Source: Triatoma infestans (taxonomy: Eukaryota; Arthropoda; Insecta; Hemiptera; Reduviidae). From it: a stretch of 64,000 nucleotides of DNA. Position numbers and translations under genes: made by a program. Positions 35,988-47,900 of the stretch are shown here, piece after piece. The stretch spans positions 248,001 to 312,000 of the forward strand of contig JAAEAF010000355.1 in NCBI GenBank assembly GCA_011037195.1, in the 5' to 3' direction. The notes below the pieces were generated by a model that worked only from the letters and a program-made list of their open reading frames with translations, did no database searches and was not told where the DNA came from. How positions within the stretch are numbered: position 1 is the first letter of the stretch; each line of letters begins with the position of its first letter.

Positions 35988-38084
35988 AAATGAATATACT
36001 TATTAGTGAGTGATCTTAGCACTTAAAGGGAATAAATTATATATTTATAATAGTTATCACTCTGCATTTTATCATTGGCAGGAGTATATTAATGTGATTC
36101 AATAAAACCAATTAAACTCTATCTTGCCTAATTTGTACAAATGAATAATACTATAGCATTACAATTGCAAAATGGTATTTTAAACAGAAATAATTTTAAG
36201 CAAAATTCAACAATGTTTAAGGGGTAAAATTCAATGAAAATATATTGGTATAATGAAAACAGACTTCAGAGGAAGGGTCCCTGACCATTCACTATGTCTC
36301 TGGCTAATAATCTTGTCAATAATATCTGGCTAATATCTAGTAAATGTGAACTATATGACGGTTGCAATAAAGAACGCAAAATAGATCTAATCCAGGCCAA
36401 AAAAAATGGGGAACGTAATTTAAAATAAATCTTTTTTTTATATGGGGGGGATATTGTCGTGTATGTTGCAAATGTAAGTTGTATTACATTCAACCGGAAA
36501 ATATTGGCGACAGAAATAATTTTATATTTATTATAACCTAAAAACTAAAACGCAGCATTCAAGTATTATTACAGTATTAACACTTTTATCAGTAATATTT
36601 GGTATTACTCAAATAATAACATTAATTTAAATGTTATGAATAAGTTTAATGAGGATTGGTCAAAAAAAAAAATCCAAGAAGAAAATGAAGATCTATACAA
36701 GTTTCATTAAATACAAAGTAACAACTTTATATGGCAAAGTAGTTACAGAAAAAATAGTATATTAAAAATTCTAGACAAAAAAATACTCTTATAACGAGAT
36801 ATTGACCCACACAGAATTATGCAATTTAAGAGTTTCAAATCTTCAGTTACACTTCTACTCATTAATATACTTTTTATTATCTGTATAATAGAACTTAGTG
36901 GAAATTGATTATCGTTTGCAAGGAATCATAGTTCGATACTAAAAATTTATTGATCTATTATAATCATGTACACATATTATCCAGAATGAATGTGAATGTT
37001 TAAAAACAAGGTAAATAAAAAAGTAGCCAGGGTCTGAAAGTTTGTCAATGTGATCTCTTGCTTCTTTTCAATGTGATCTCTGTCAGCTTTTCAGTCTAAT
37101 GGTAATTTACTCTGAATAAAAAAATACAGTAGTAATCGAATTTTCAACCTTATAATTAAATTATCAGTATTTGAAACTTCTCATTTTCAAAATAAATAAA
37201 ATAACCATCCAACAATAAGCTCAAATTTTACAAATTCGGTTTAAAAAAAAGTTTTGTTTTCTAGCAAATAAAATTACAAGTATTTCATTTTGTACGATTA
37301 AAGATAGATTAAAAAATCAACTTACTTTTTCAGAAAAAAAAAGCAGTTGAAAATCTCTACAAATAAAAAAAATTTATAAACGTTTTACCTTAAACTTCCT
37401 TGACTAAAGCTGTATTGAGAAATATATGCTGATTTATAAACTGGGCGGCTTCACGGATTATGCGAAAATGGAATGCATTTTGTTAAAATTTTGGAAAAAT
37501 GCCACCCTCCTCCAGCACCCACCGAACTAAAAGAAAGAGAACACTAACAGCTGTTATATTATAAGGCTGCAGGGCTACCATTCATAATCATCCATGCCAT
37601 CTTACAGTCATGTTCATAATAACTTCTAGCATATAAATTATTATTCCAAAATTTAGAAATAAGTTATTTGGTAGCCATAAACATTGGAATTAGTAATTTT
37701 TTTGAATATGAAAGCTAATGTTCAATTTTAATTTAAGGTAGGAAAAATGAAATGCCCCCTCAAAACACAAAAATGAAATAAGAGAGGGAGGGATATGTGG
37801 ACTGGCTTATTTTACAAGCAGTTCTTGATTAAAAGTCATTTTATTGCATACATTTTATAGACATTTACCTAATATATTCATACAGTTAAGCGTAAGGAAA
37901 TTTAATTCCAACATTCCTGTAAAATTGTAAAAATGTTATTACTAAATAATATCTTTAAATCTGTTTTCTTTCTATTTATATTTAGCTGTTTAATTAATAT
38001 CAGACAAGTTGTCTCTCATGATAGCCTAAGGTTTGCTATCATGGATGAACTCATCGGGATTCTATTGTACATATGCAGATGAGG
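35988..38084. other. AT-rich intergenic sequence without recognised features
   Basis: No supported feature. A G-run lies near 36444-36450. Confidence 0.3.
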
Positions 38085-38100
38085 TGTCATTTTATTTGTT

Positions 38101-38288
38101 GTGGTGGTTGGTTCCGCAGAGCTGGAAAGCATCAGAGACATTTTCCGTGGTAGTGTGAAACTAAGTTTGCTCTGTGCAAGTCTGTGTTGTCACACTGTCA
38201 GAAAAACGCATCCTGAAGATGGGCGAAAGCTCGAAACCGGTCGATGACCACAAAATGAAGCAGGCTACCACGGAAAATGTCTCTGATG
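38101..38288. mobile_element. Foldback unit with 24-bp perfect arms
   Basis: Perfect 24-bp inverted arms at 38130-38153 and 38265-38288 (CATCAGAGACATTTTCCGTG...). The interior has GAAGATGGGCGAAAGC and CGAAACCGGTCG. Near-identical direct repeats TGTCATTTTATT(T)GTT flank it (38085-38100, 38287-38301), a possible target duplication. Confidence 0.7.
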
Positions 38289-38479
38289 TCATTTTATTGT
38301 TGGGGCGATGTCCGCCTACTAACTCAGACTTAAGCAAAGTGCTCTCAACACTTTTTATGTTTGGATTTAAGATAAGGATGATTATAATCCCAGTAAGATC
38401 CAATTTACCCACAGAGGAAGATTGTTGGATTAACACCCCTCGGTTATTAGAACTTTTGTTCAGATTTGTAAGTGGTTGA

Positions 38480-40240
38480 AGTTCCTTGGAGTAGTTCTCG
38501 ACAGTAGATTAATTATTAGTAATTAATTTACTAATAATTACAGGAGGAAGAAATAACAGACAGATTGCTTGGATTGTGAGGACTAAAATGGTCACGCCAT
38601 TTTAATTCCCTTTAATCTTATTTGTTCGGACTATTGTGAATCTTAGATCTAAGGGAAACGGTGTCTTACCCTTTTGTCCGCATTTGCTGCAAAGTGGGTC
38701 CACAGAGAGACCCATATTATGCAGATGTTTCCTTCAAAGGCAATACCCTATAACTAGGGCAGTAAGTCTCCTTAGCTCCACTTTTGTTCTGCCGAGGAGA
38801 TAGTTTGTGCGAGTCTTAGAGGGGCCCTCCAGGAAAATCTTAGAGTGCCTCAGCCCCGCAATATTTTTCCAATTTACTGTATGTTTGCGTGTTAGCCATT
38901 TTTCAATGGTCCCAAAGGCAGTTCTGTACGAGATGCCGCAGAAAGGCTCCAGACCAATGGGCGTTTGTGAGGCGCCCTCCTTCCCCAGTCTAACCCCTCT
39001 TCGTTACCTTGAATGCCTTTTTGTCCCGGCACCCAACCCAGCCGAAGGCTATTGTGGTTTGCCAGAGATTCTAACTGTTCGCGGCATTCTTTAACAATCC
39101 TCGACCTGATGCAGTTCGCTTATAAAGCCTTTAGTGAGGCCTGGCTATCAGAGAAGATTGCAATTCTTCTGCTCGTTAAGCCCTTTTCCCTAAGATATTG
39201 AGCACTACTTAAAATGCGAAGATTTCAGCCTGAAGTGCTACCAAGAGATATGGCATGCCGACGCCAGCGCGCCTAATATGCAAGCCCGCCCACCGGCATA
39301 GGTCCTGGAGCCACCTGTATACACTACGATTTCGTTTTTTCTCGTGTTTGAGCCAGTGTGATAGTTAACATCCACATTGAACTTGTCACCTTGAATTTTG
39401 ATTCAAAGAGATACATCGGGTTCGTTAAATCTACATAACTGTGGGGTTCGCTAATTCCAAGAATATTTTCCCATACCCTTCGGATCTATGTCCGAGTTAC
39501 AGGTTATGAATGCTGGTCAGCCTAGAGGCCACCCTAAGAGCCTCCGCCCCCAGGAGGATCTCTAAGGCCGCCGTAGCGGTGGAGCTCATGGCACCAGTAA
39601 CACCCAAACACGCAAGCCTTTGGACTAGAACCCAGCATTTTCCGAAGAACCCCCTCTCAGTTCTGTGCCACCAGACTAATGAGGAGTATGTTACTATGGG
39701 TCTTACCATCATGATGTGTATCCAATATAACATCCTGGGTTTAAGAACCCATGTATTGTCAAAGCTTCTTTTACAGGCCCACAGGGACCGTATTGCTGTT
39801 AGTAACTTGTTCCACATGGAGCCCCAACTTAACTTTGGGTCCAACGTAAGTCCAAGATATTTAACCCTATCTGTTACCTGAAGAGCATTTCCACGAAAGG
39901 AAGGGGCCCTGAAACCATCAAGTTTCCTTCTCCTCGTGAACAACACTACAGAAGATTTCTGGGGGTTTATGTTAAGGCCTACCCTGTGGCACCAACTGGA
40001 GGAGCGTCTAAAGGTCCATCTGAGACAGTATCCAAGAATTTGCCTCTGATGATAATCACAAGGCCATCAGCGTAGCCCTGGTCTTAACAGCATCCATTCA
40101 GCTCCTCAAGGAGCTCGTCCACTACCAGAGCCCACGGGAGGGGTGAAAGGCGCACCCCTGCGGGCATCCCACCAGCGGGACCGCCCCCACCCCACAACTG
40201 TGGAGCCCAGGGTGGATGTTATCCATGAAAAAGCGGTGCT
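38480..40240 (-). pseudogene. LINE 3' half: reverse transcriptase end, RNase H, C-terminal knuckle
   Basis: Read right to left: an RT segment (AGVRLSPLPWALVVDELLEEL and QGYADGLVI, where D-G replaces the second Asp of the YADD box), the thumb (VKYLGLTLDPKLSW, MLYWIHIMMVRPIVTYSSLVW, ACLGVTGAM), an RNase H domain with VVYTGGSRT (Asp to Gly in the first catalytic position) and SDSQASLKAL, and a C-terminal MGLSVDPLCSKCGQ knuckle (about 38690). Numerous stops and shifts. The 5' end is truncated near 40240. It is a LINE of the Jockey/I/R1 group with RNase H; the exact clade is unresolved. It is the main content between AdipoR and Deaf1. Confidence 0.8.
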
Positions 40241-42219
40241 ATATTGCAAAATCATTTCATTTATTTGGGAATAAGTCATTATCGTGGACTTTTTGATGAA
40301 TTGTGGAGAAGAGTTAGCGAGTTTTATGGCAATTCCTCCCGCACTGAGAAATCTCTTACCTTGGCTTTGTTTTGTTTTGATAAGGAATGGAGTATAGCCT
40401 GTTTGAATGAGGCTAATATAGTAGAAGTTGGTTGGCCACAATTATGAAGCATTTATGATGCTAAATATTTTCGGGTAATCTAAAGTTCTTCAGCTATTTA
40501 ATATGTACAAAAAAAAAAAATAATAAAAATAGGCGTTTCCAAACAATAATATTCGGCGTTATGTTGCAGCAATAGTAGTAGAAGTATTATATTTTCAAAC
40601 AATTTTGAAACAGAATAATCAGATAACTTTTACTAAGTCAGAAGATTAGAAAAAAAAAAGAATCACATTAAAATAATTTATTTTTATATCAAAATCATAT
40701 AAGTCTCTTAAACATAAACAAAAAGAAACATGTACCATTTAAATAGACAAACAATCAACCTTAACTTGGAGCTACATGGTAGCAAAAAAATATATTTTCT
40801 GAACAAATACAGATATTAGAGTTTGACTTATTGTAAAGGGACAAATTACGCTCGTTGGGTATCAGATAATGATTAAAATAAATATCAGCGCACAAAGTTA
40901 ATTTTAGGTACATTGTTAAGATCGGTATAATTAATACATTTTTAATTTTCGTTATATAAATATTCTTCGAATATCTGACCGAAAAATATGTTTATTCTTA
41001 ATATAATAAGAATAATCTCGCAATGTATTTTATTAACTACTATGTTTCGATAATAAACCACTATCAGATTGCTAAAAATCTTAACATTATTTTTGACTAA
41101 AAATTTGATTAATACTAAAGTTCTATCAAAAATAAACTTGCTTTACTTAAAAATCAGAAACAAAAAATAATTTTCATTTTTATATGAAATATAAAAATAA
41201 AATTCGATAAAACTAAAAGAATAAAGAAAGAAAGATTTATTCATACAAAACTAATTTACTAAGATGATTATTGAATCTGTTCATTTTTAGACTGATAATT
41301 GCATTAACAGATGACCATGTATCATCAATTTTCATCAGTAACTCAGAAGGCGTCTGACTAAATTTTATATTATACAAATCTCCATTGAAGCAATAATATT
41401 ACAGAAAATCATTTTAAATACTTAAAATTTGAAGGTGCAGCATAAAATTAGGGCATTAACATAATTCAAAATTGAAAAGTGCAATAAATTTAACAAAAAA
41501 AAAATCAATGATTTTAAAAATACTTCATTTAAGCTCAACTTATGTTTACAAAATTAACCAATTCAATGTTATTGACGCATCATTACATAAAACATAAAAA
41601 ATAATAATCATAATAAAAATAATAAAGTATTTTATTTTCAAAAATTGTCTCCCTCATTTGTACAAATTAAATGACCTAAAATATTTTACTATATAAAAGT
41701 ATTAAACAATAATATTTTAATAACAACGACTGTATCTCACGGTGACCAATAATTTCAGGCATTGACTTGAGAGACTAACTGCTTCACCGCCCAATAATCG
41801 CTGAAATTAATCTCTTTTTAATATGATTTTTTGTTCCACTTCTTGTTCACCATTCCACTATGAACAAATTTAATAAAATTTTCATTTTTTTAACAAAATA
41901 ATCACAGAAATGAATACAAAATAATTTATAGCGATAAACGAATCACTCTTATCAATGCGAACTACAATATATAACTGAACTTTTTTGTCTAATGTGAAGA
42001 GCTCTCTCCTTTTCTTCTCTTTCTATCTGTCTCTCGCAATAGTAATAATAAATTTTAGGAAAGAAACACCTGATCTACTATGGTGAATGTGGAGATACAG
42101 AAGAAGCAAGAACATCTAGGGTTAAATATTCCTTACTTATAACATGACAACTTTAAATTGATATATTTTCTTCAAACTTGGATTTTTACATTTTCCTCAA
42201 GTTAAAGAGAAGAGAGAAT
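40241..42219. other. AT-rich intergenic sequence without recognised features
   Basis: The small open frame at 40244-40447 is unrecognised. The remainder is AT-rich with no feature I can support. Confidence 0.3.
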
Positions 42220-43320
42220 AGTGCAATAAATTGAAAAGCCACTTTAGACGGAACTTTACGAAACCTACAACCAACTAATTAATTTTCTCGAAAAATATTT
42301 CAAATAAAAAAAAAAAAGTTCTACATATATAATATAATAAATATATGAAGTTAAAAGAAAATCATTGAAGCCTTTTCGAAAAACAGCGATAAGCTGAAAA
42401 AAATCAGTAATTAAAGAGATTTCTAAGGATGAAACATTCTTACTGATTTTCGGAACATACCTACATATATATTCCCTGTCCAATGAATGCAGTTATACAT
42501 TACAAAAAAAAAAACCTGGTCTGAAATACTCATACGATTTTCTGTTACTCCTCTTAAGAGAGATATATATAAAATGACAAATTTTATTTAATTTTCAAAT
42601 TTTGCCAACATGCCCTAACATAAATATACAGATGGTAGGGGGACAAGTGCCAACCTACCAACAGAGGCAAATAGAAATAATTACATTGTACAGAGGCCAA
42701 TAATGAACAAACTCATCTGAATGTTATCGTCTCAGATTCCTCCAGAACCACCTAAAAACAATGTTTTCTAAAAATGTTATAGATAAAAGTGATTCAGGTC
42801 TGTGCCTGAATGGAAATCGTTTAGAGTATTTTTCGAGAAAATTATAAAAAACTCAAAACCTTATTCTATAAACTTGCATTTCCGGTTAACCTATTTTCTT
42901 CAAATTCTAGCAATTTTTTTAATGTATATTAATATTATAGAATGTTTCGATGTACATTAATAGTATTTGAATATCCATATTAATAAATAATTGCACTGAC
43001 ATGGAATTTTAGAGAAAAGCCTATGTTACTAACTCCCCAAAATTGACAAAATTACAAAAAAAAATTCAGTAAAGTGGCACTTCCAGGTGATCAATTTTGC
43101 CGGATCAGATGCAGTGATAGAACTAAACGAAATATCAAGTTTGAGCTACCTGCGATAGTTCGATTTAGAGATATTTTTTTGTTGTTCACATAGACACTTG
43201 TTCGCTAAAAACAATTTTTTCATATTCAGGGGGCCTCAAAATATCTGTTTCCGCTGACCACTCAATTTCGACATGATCGCAATACTTCCTCTCACTAGGA
43301 GGAGTAAGAGAAAGAAAAAA
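42220..43320 (+). repeat. M-repeat: module fragment then a complete diverged copy
   Basis: A module fragment at 42220-42500 (CCACTTTAGACGGAAC, AATATTTCAAATAAA). A leader AACCTGGTCTGAAATACTC and left end ATTTTCTGTTACTCC (about 42537) follow. Modules (GCATTTCCGGTTAACC at about 42890) lead to the right end GGAGGAGTAAGAGAAAG at 43297-43314. Confidence 0.7.
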
Positions 43321-43631
43321 CACATTTACACAAGAGAGATATGACACAGACCATGCACTAAAACATTTCTTCATAGTCCGAGATTTCCGGAGAAAATTTA
43401 ATTTCGAAACAGCCAAGACTCCAAGATTTCCTCTTAAATCAGTAGCAGAAATTAAAAATATTATTTGCGCTGTTCAATTTTTTTATACTTGCAAAAGTGG
43501 CTTCTACTTGAGCAATTACCTTAATCGATCTTTCTGATCTGCACTAGGATTCTAGGAATATTACAATATGAATATATAATAAATATTATATCTATTTATT
43601 ATTAATGTAATTTTGTTTTTTATAGCAGTGA

Positions 43632-44100
43632 GTAGTCCGTTTGAGATTTATTTTCAAGATGACAATCAAATCCCAAAGCTTTGACATCAGCCATCATCAG
43701 AGGTGAGAAAAGTTATTGTCTTAAAATATAACTAACTCCAAAATAGTAACACAAACCAAAATTCCACTTTTATTTAAAAGCCAACTAACTTATTGCCATT
43801 TTAGGAATATATATATATATATATATATAAAATTTTATGAATATAAAACACAACAGAATTGTTATAATTAGGGTGGAATAATGATATATATATATATATT
43901 CTGCCCTGGTTATAACAATTCTGTTGTGTTTTATATACATAAAAGTACAATTTTGATTTGTGTTATAAATACTAAGTATTAAGTATTACGTTTCTATAAT
44001 TAAGACAATCACTTTTCTCACCCCTGCTGATGGATGGCACCAACTGCCGAAAGCTCTAGAATTAATTATAATTATGTGAAAACAAACTCAAATAGACTAC
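43632..44100. mobile_element. Nested foldback element
   Basis: The outer arms (TAGTCCGTTTGAG at 43633; reverse complement near 44100) run through GGTGAGAAAAGT(T/G)ATTGTCTTA. The inner arms of about 30 bp are nearly perfect (ATAAAACACAACAGAATTG at 43841 and its complement at about 43910-43938) around AT microsatellites. Contains GCCGAAAGC, like the other two foldbacks. Confidence 0.75.
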
Positions 44101-44699
44101 ATATATCTATTAAAAAAATTTACATTCATCTATTAACAGGATAGTCCAAAAATTAAACAAGGTTATTAATAAATATTATGTTATAAAAATAAAAAATGTA
44201 AACCTTTAAAAAAAAAATCTATGTTCCTCTGGACTGGAAAACACCAAAATAAGTATGTACTCAGTATTAGTGCAGCCGTGCAGGTCACTTAATTTTTTCT
44301 GTTCGCTTAGTTTATTCAGTCAGTGTAAAAATCAGCTTTTATTCTGTGGGTCTCAAGTTGTTAAAGAATCAGTCTCTAGTAACTTCGTTTTAAGTGCTTA
44401 CAGGTATTTAGCTCTCTATTGGGCAAATGTTTGCACTATCGTGGAGAAACTTAACAAAACGTAAAGCCTAAAAATGTGACAAAAATACAATTCTAAATAA
44501 AGCACATTTCCTAAAAATTTTTAATAATATATATAATTTTTTGCTTATTTATAGAACAAAACAGAACAATCTTTTGTTTTGGTCAATGGATCTATCTACG
44601 AAATTATTATCGTTTGCTTTAAAAATCTTGTTAGATAAGTCTTAAATCAGGAATTTTGAAATATGATCAAAATTTGCACCATTGCCATTAATAATTATA
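44101..44699. other. Downstream flank of Deaf1
   Basis: The open frame at 44255-44464 is unrecognised. No other feature seen. Confidence 0.3.
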
Positions 44700-44705
44700 T
44701 TTATT
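44700..44705 (-). terminator. Deaf1 poly(A) signal
   Basis: AATAAA on the minus strand, 12 bases after the Deaf1 stop codon. A second AATAAA overlaps the stop codon itself (GAATAAATG). This implies either a very short 3' UTR or use of further signals downstream. I cannot see the cleavage site. Confidence 0.5.
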
Positions 44706-44717
44706 ACATATATGCAT

Positions 44718-44903
44718 TTATTCTAAAAGCACCTGCTCAGGTCCACTTTCCACAAGCAGCATGATGGATGGGCTGGAATCAGCATTTCGTACACATTCCA
44801 CCTGATGAGAGGACCAATCCTTGCGTTGGCAGAATGTAGAACAATATGGAGTACGACGACACATTGAACATTCCGCAAATGCGTCACGATTACAATTCGA
44901 GCA
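44718..44903 (-). CDS. Deaf1: Deaf1 coding exon 10 (MYND finger, stop codon)
   Basis: The exon has 61 codons plus TAA (44720-44718), with acceptor ACTTTCAG|TGC. It holds the whole MYND finger with spacing C-x2-C-x7-C-x2-C-x5-C-x3-C-x7-H-x3-C, then an SIMLLVE tail as in fly Deaf1. Confidence 0.95.
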   Translation of the reverse strand, partial: CSNCNRDAFAECSMCRRTPYCSTFCQRKDWSSHQVECVRNADSSPSIMLLVESGPEQVLLE

Positions 44904-47900
44904 CTGAAAGTATTGAATGACAATTAATTATTTATGCCAATATAAATATCAATTACAATGAGTTATAAATTCTGATACGGAAATATTTCTGAATAATGGA
45001 GCACTTCCAGGTTGATAGATTTGTAATTTTTTTTTTTCAAGGTAGTGAGGCAATCAAAATGTTGACAATGTTCTTTAATGTTAAAATACAAGCAAATTGG
45101 CATTTCTTAATGAATATTCATCATTAACCACTTGTTAAATCTGTAAATATTAATTATAATTAGTTTTATACTGTCCGTCATACCTTCTTATTGTCATTGT
45201 TATCATCCGCTGGTTGCAGCCCAACTGTATTTAAGGGGTCAACAACAACTGCAGAATCAAATACAGCCCTGCAACAAGTTAAGAACGTAAATGAATCTCA
45301 GATAAAAATAAATTATTAATTTTTAATTAATTAATTAATAATTAATTGAGAATCTCTAGAATATTACTTATTTTTTGCTTGCAAAATTTAGAAGCGACTA
45401 GTTTATATTTTTTTAAAAAGCAATTATTGGATTAGAGCCTACAACCTTGAACAAACTTCTTCAGTTTCTGCTCTAGCAGCTAGAACTGCTTGCTCCTTAT
45501 CTCTTTTATGAGCAAGTTGCATTGCTTCTTTCTCATTCTTCCATTGGGCTTTCAACATATCTACATCTTTCCGAAGTTGTTCGGAGAAATTCATCAGTCT
45601 GCGAACCATCTAAACAAAAAAACAATTTTAACTAGTAATTAATGTATAGGAGTAATGAATGGGAAACTTAAAGTCATTAATGTAATTCATTATTGAATCA
45701 ATAAAGAACATACATCATTTTAAGCTATTCGTTAGTATCTTATTATTTTTGTTATTGCCTTTTTTCTTAATAAAAGACGACAGCTGTTATAATCGCTTAG
45801 TCTTCAACTCGCATCCTTTGAAAATTGTAAATCCTCGAATCATAATCAGAAAAATCTTAACATTTGTCTCTCTCTCCCCCCATCCCTCTCTATATATATT
45901 CTCTTGAACATTAATGAAGAAAAGGATCCACTTACAATTATATATCACTACTAACGAACTGAGGTTGCAATTAACAAGTCAGTGATGAGCCAAGTTTTTC
46001 TATTACCCAAGTTTTTATATTAAGATAGTTCCTTCCTAGTTTTTTATTTTTAATTTGTTATTTCAATTCAAGTTTATTTCAAGTCCAAAAACTGGCTTAG
46101 AAACATAAAAGATTGCATTTAATACGCAGCTAAATAAGACTTCAAACTGACGGTATAAACATAAACTCATAAAATAGTCCAGAACTAATAATATAGATCA
46201 CTTTCGAAAGAGTTTACATACATGATCGCCCAAACACTAGTTACTGATTTGCAGACAAAAGAACTTCACTCATCTTGGATTCAAGATTAAAAAAAGAACT
46301 AAACAGTAAATCCAATTTTCCGGTCTTTAGAGGCAGCGTGTACTACCAAAACACTTAAAAAATATACTAACTTGTTATGACTTACCCTGTCTAATCTGTT
46401 AAGAGCTTCGGGCACAGAAGTTGGACCACCATTTGTATTAATGTTATTTCTATTAGTACCGGCGGCAGTGTCGTTACCGCTCGCTGAAGTTGTCGTAGTA
46501 ATAGTGTTGGTGATAGTTGTGCTGCCGTTGCTGGTGTTGGTGTTGCTAACTGTAGCGGTACTGTTGTTGGTACCTGGTGAAAATGGTGAAGCTTCCTCAG
46601 CCGCTACAATGGTGGTCGAGGCTGAGCTGAAGTTACCACCACTGTTACTGCCACTTCCACCTTGACCAGGTTCAAGATCTAATTTTGGAGATAATATCGC
46701 TTAATATATTAAATAAATAATCTCTACCTAGAATAAAACTGAAAGATAAATAAAAAAAATCTGATGTGAAACATTCACACAACTTTCTCTTACTCCAGTT
46801 TTCAAAATTGTAATTGACAAAATTTATAGTTAGTATACCAAATTTAATGGAATTCATTGAAAACTGAAAAAACTGTTCAGTAAAAACGCACTTCCGGTTA
46901 ACTAATTTTCTTGAAACTCAGAATTTTGGCAGTCTGTTTATTTCTAATTAATTCTGTTTAGATGGTAGGACTTTAGAAAACATAACTCCGCCCTTCCCCC
47001 AAAACCCCCTTACTTTAAATGACTTACCAGGAGAAATGTTTCAAATAAAAGTTTTAGCTCTTTAAATGTATAGTTCACATTTCTAGTCTAAAGAAAATCG
47101 TTGGTTATAGAGAAAATACCAGAAAACTGAAAAATACGTTTTCACTTCCGGGTCACCCGATTTTCTTCAAACTCGGAATGTCAGCAACACATTCAATTCT
47201 AATTAATATTATTCAATGACAACAGAATTGTATAGTAAACCGAAATAGCACTTTAGAAGAAAACCTATTCCACCCATCCCAAAAAATGCCCTTAAATGAA
47301 TTTTCCCAGAGAAATGTTTTACATAAAATTTGTAAATCTCTGTATGTGTACTTTATATAACAAGTTAGAAGAAAATAGTCGTAGCCATTTTTGAGAAAAT
47401 TGCAAGAATGTGAAAAAAACCATTCAGTAAAGTGGTAATTTTAGATGGTTTTTAGGTGCACAATAGGTCCAGCCGTGGTCAAGTCCTGAAATTCTTTGGA
47501 GGCCTCGGGTTCTAGATTAGATTAGAAAGTGATATTTCGGTTGAGGAATTTTGATAGATGACTTACTGTTGGATCCCATGGTGGTAGTACCTAAACGGAA
47601 TATCTAGTTTGAACTTTCTACGATTTTTTTTTTTTTGAGCAACGCTCTTCACATACATACACGCACAGATCATTTTTTAAAAACCACTTTTTTGGATTAG
47701 AGGACCTAAAAACGTCTTTTTCCAGTGAAAACTCGATATCGAAAATTTGACATGATTACAATACTTCCTCTTACTAGGAGTAAGAGAAAGTAATAAACAA
47801 AAAAGTAAAATAAAAAGGGGAAGTATTACTATTAAAAAGTAAAACATTTGGACCCAGTTTAAATTTGATAATGCTACTAACCTCCTCCAGAATCGTAGCT

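Noticed and set aside
35462..36022. Minus-strand open frames made mostly of X
   Set aside because: They span the N gap; there is no sequence to translate.
40244..40447. 67-codon plus-strand open frame next to the LINE fragment
   Set aside because: No recognisable motif; left unannotated.
46441..46665. 75-codon plus-strand open frame rich in Val/Leu
   Set aside because: It is the antisense shadow of the low-complexity Deaf1 exon 7.
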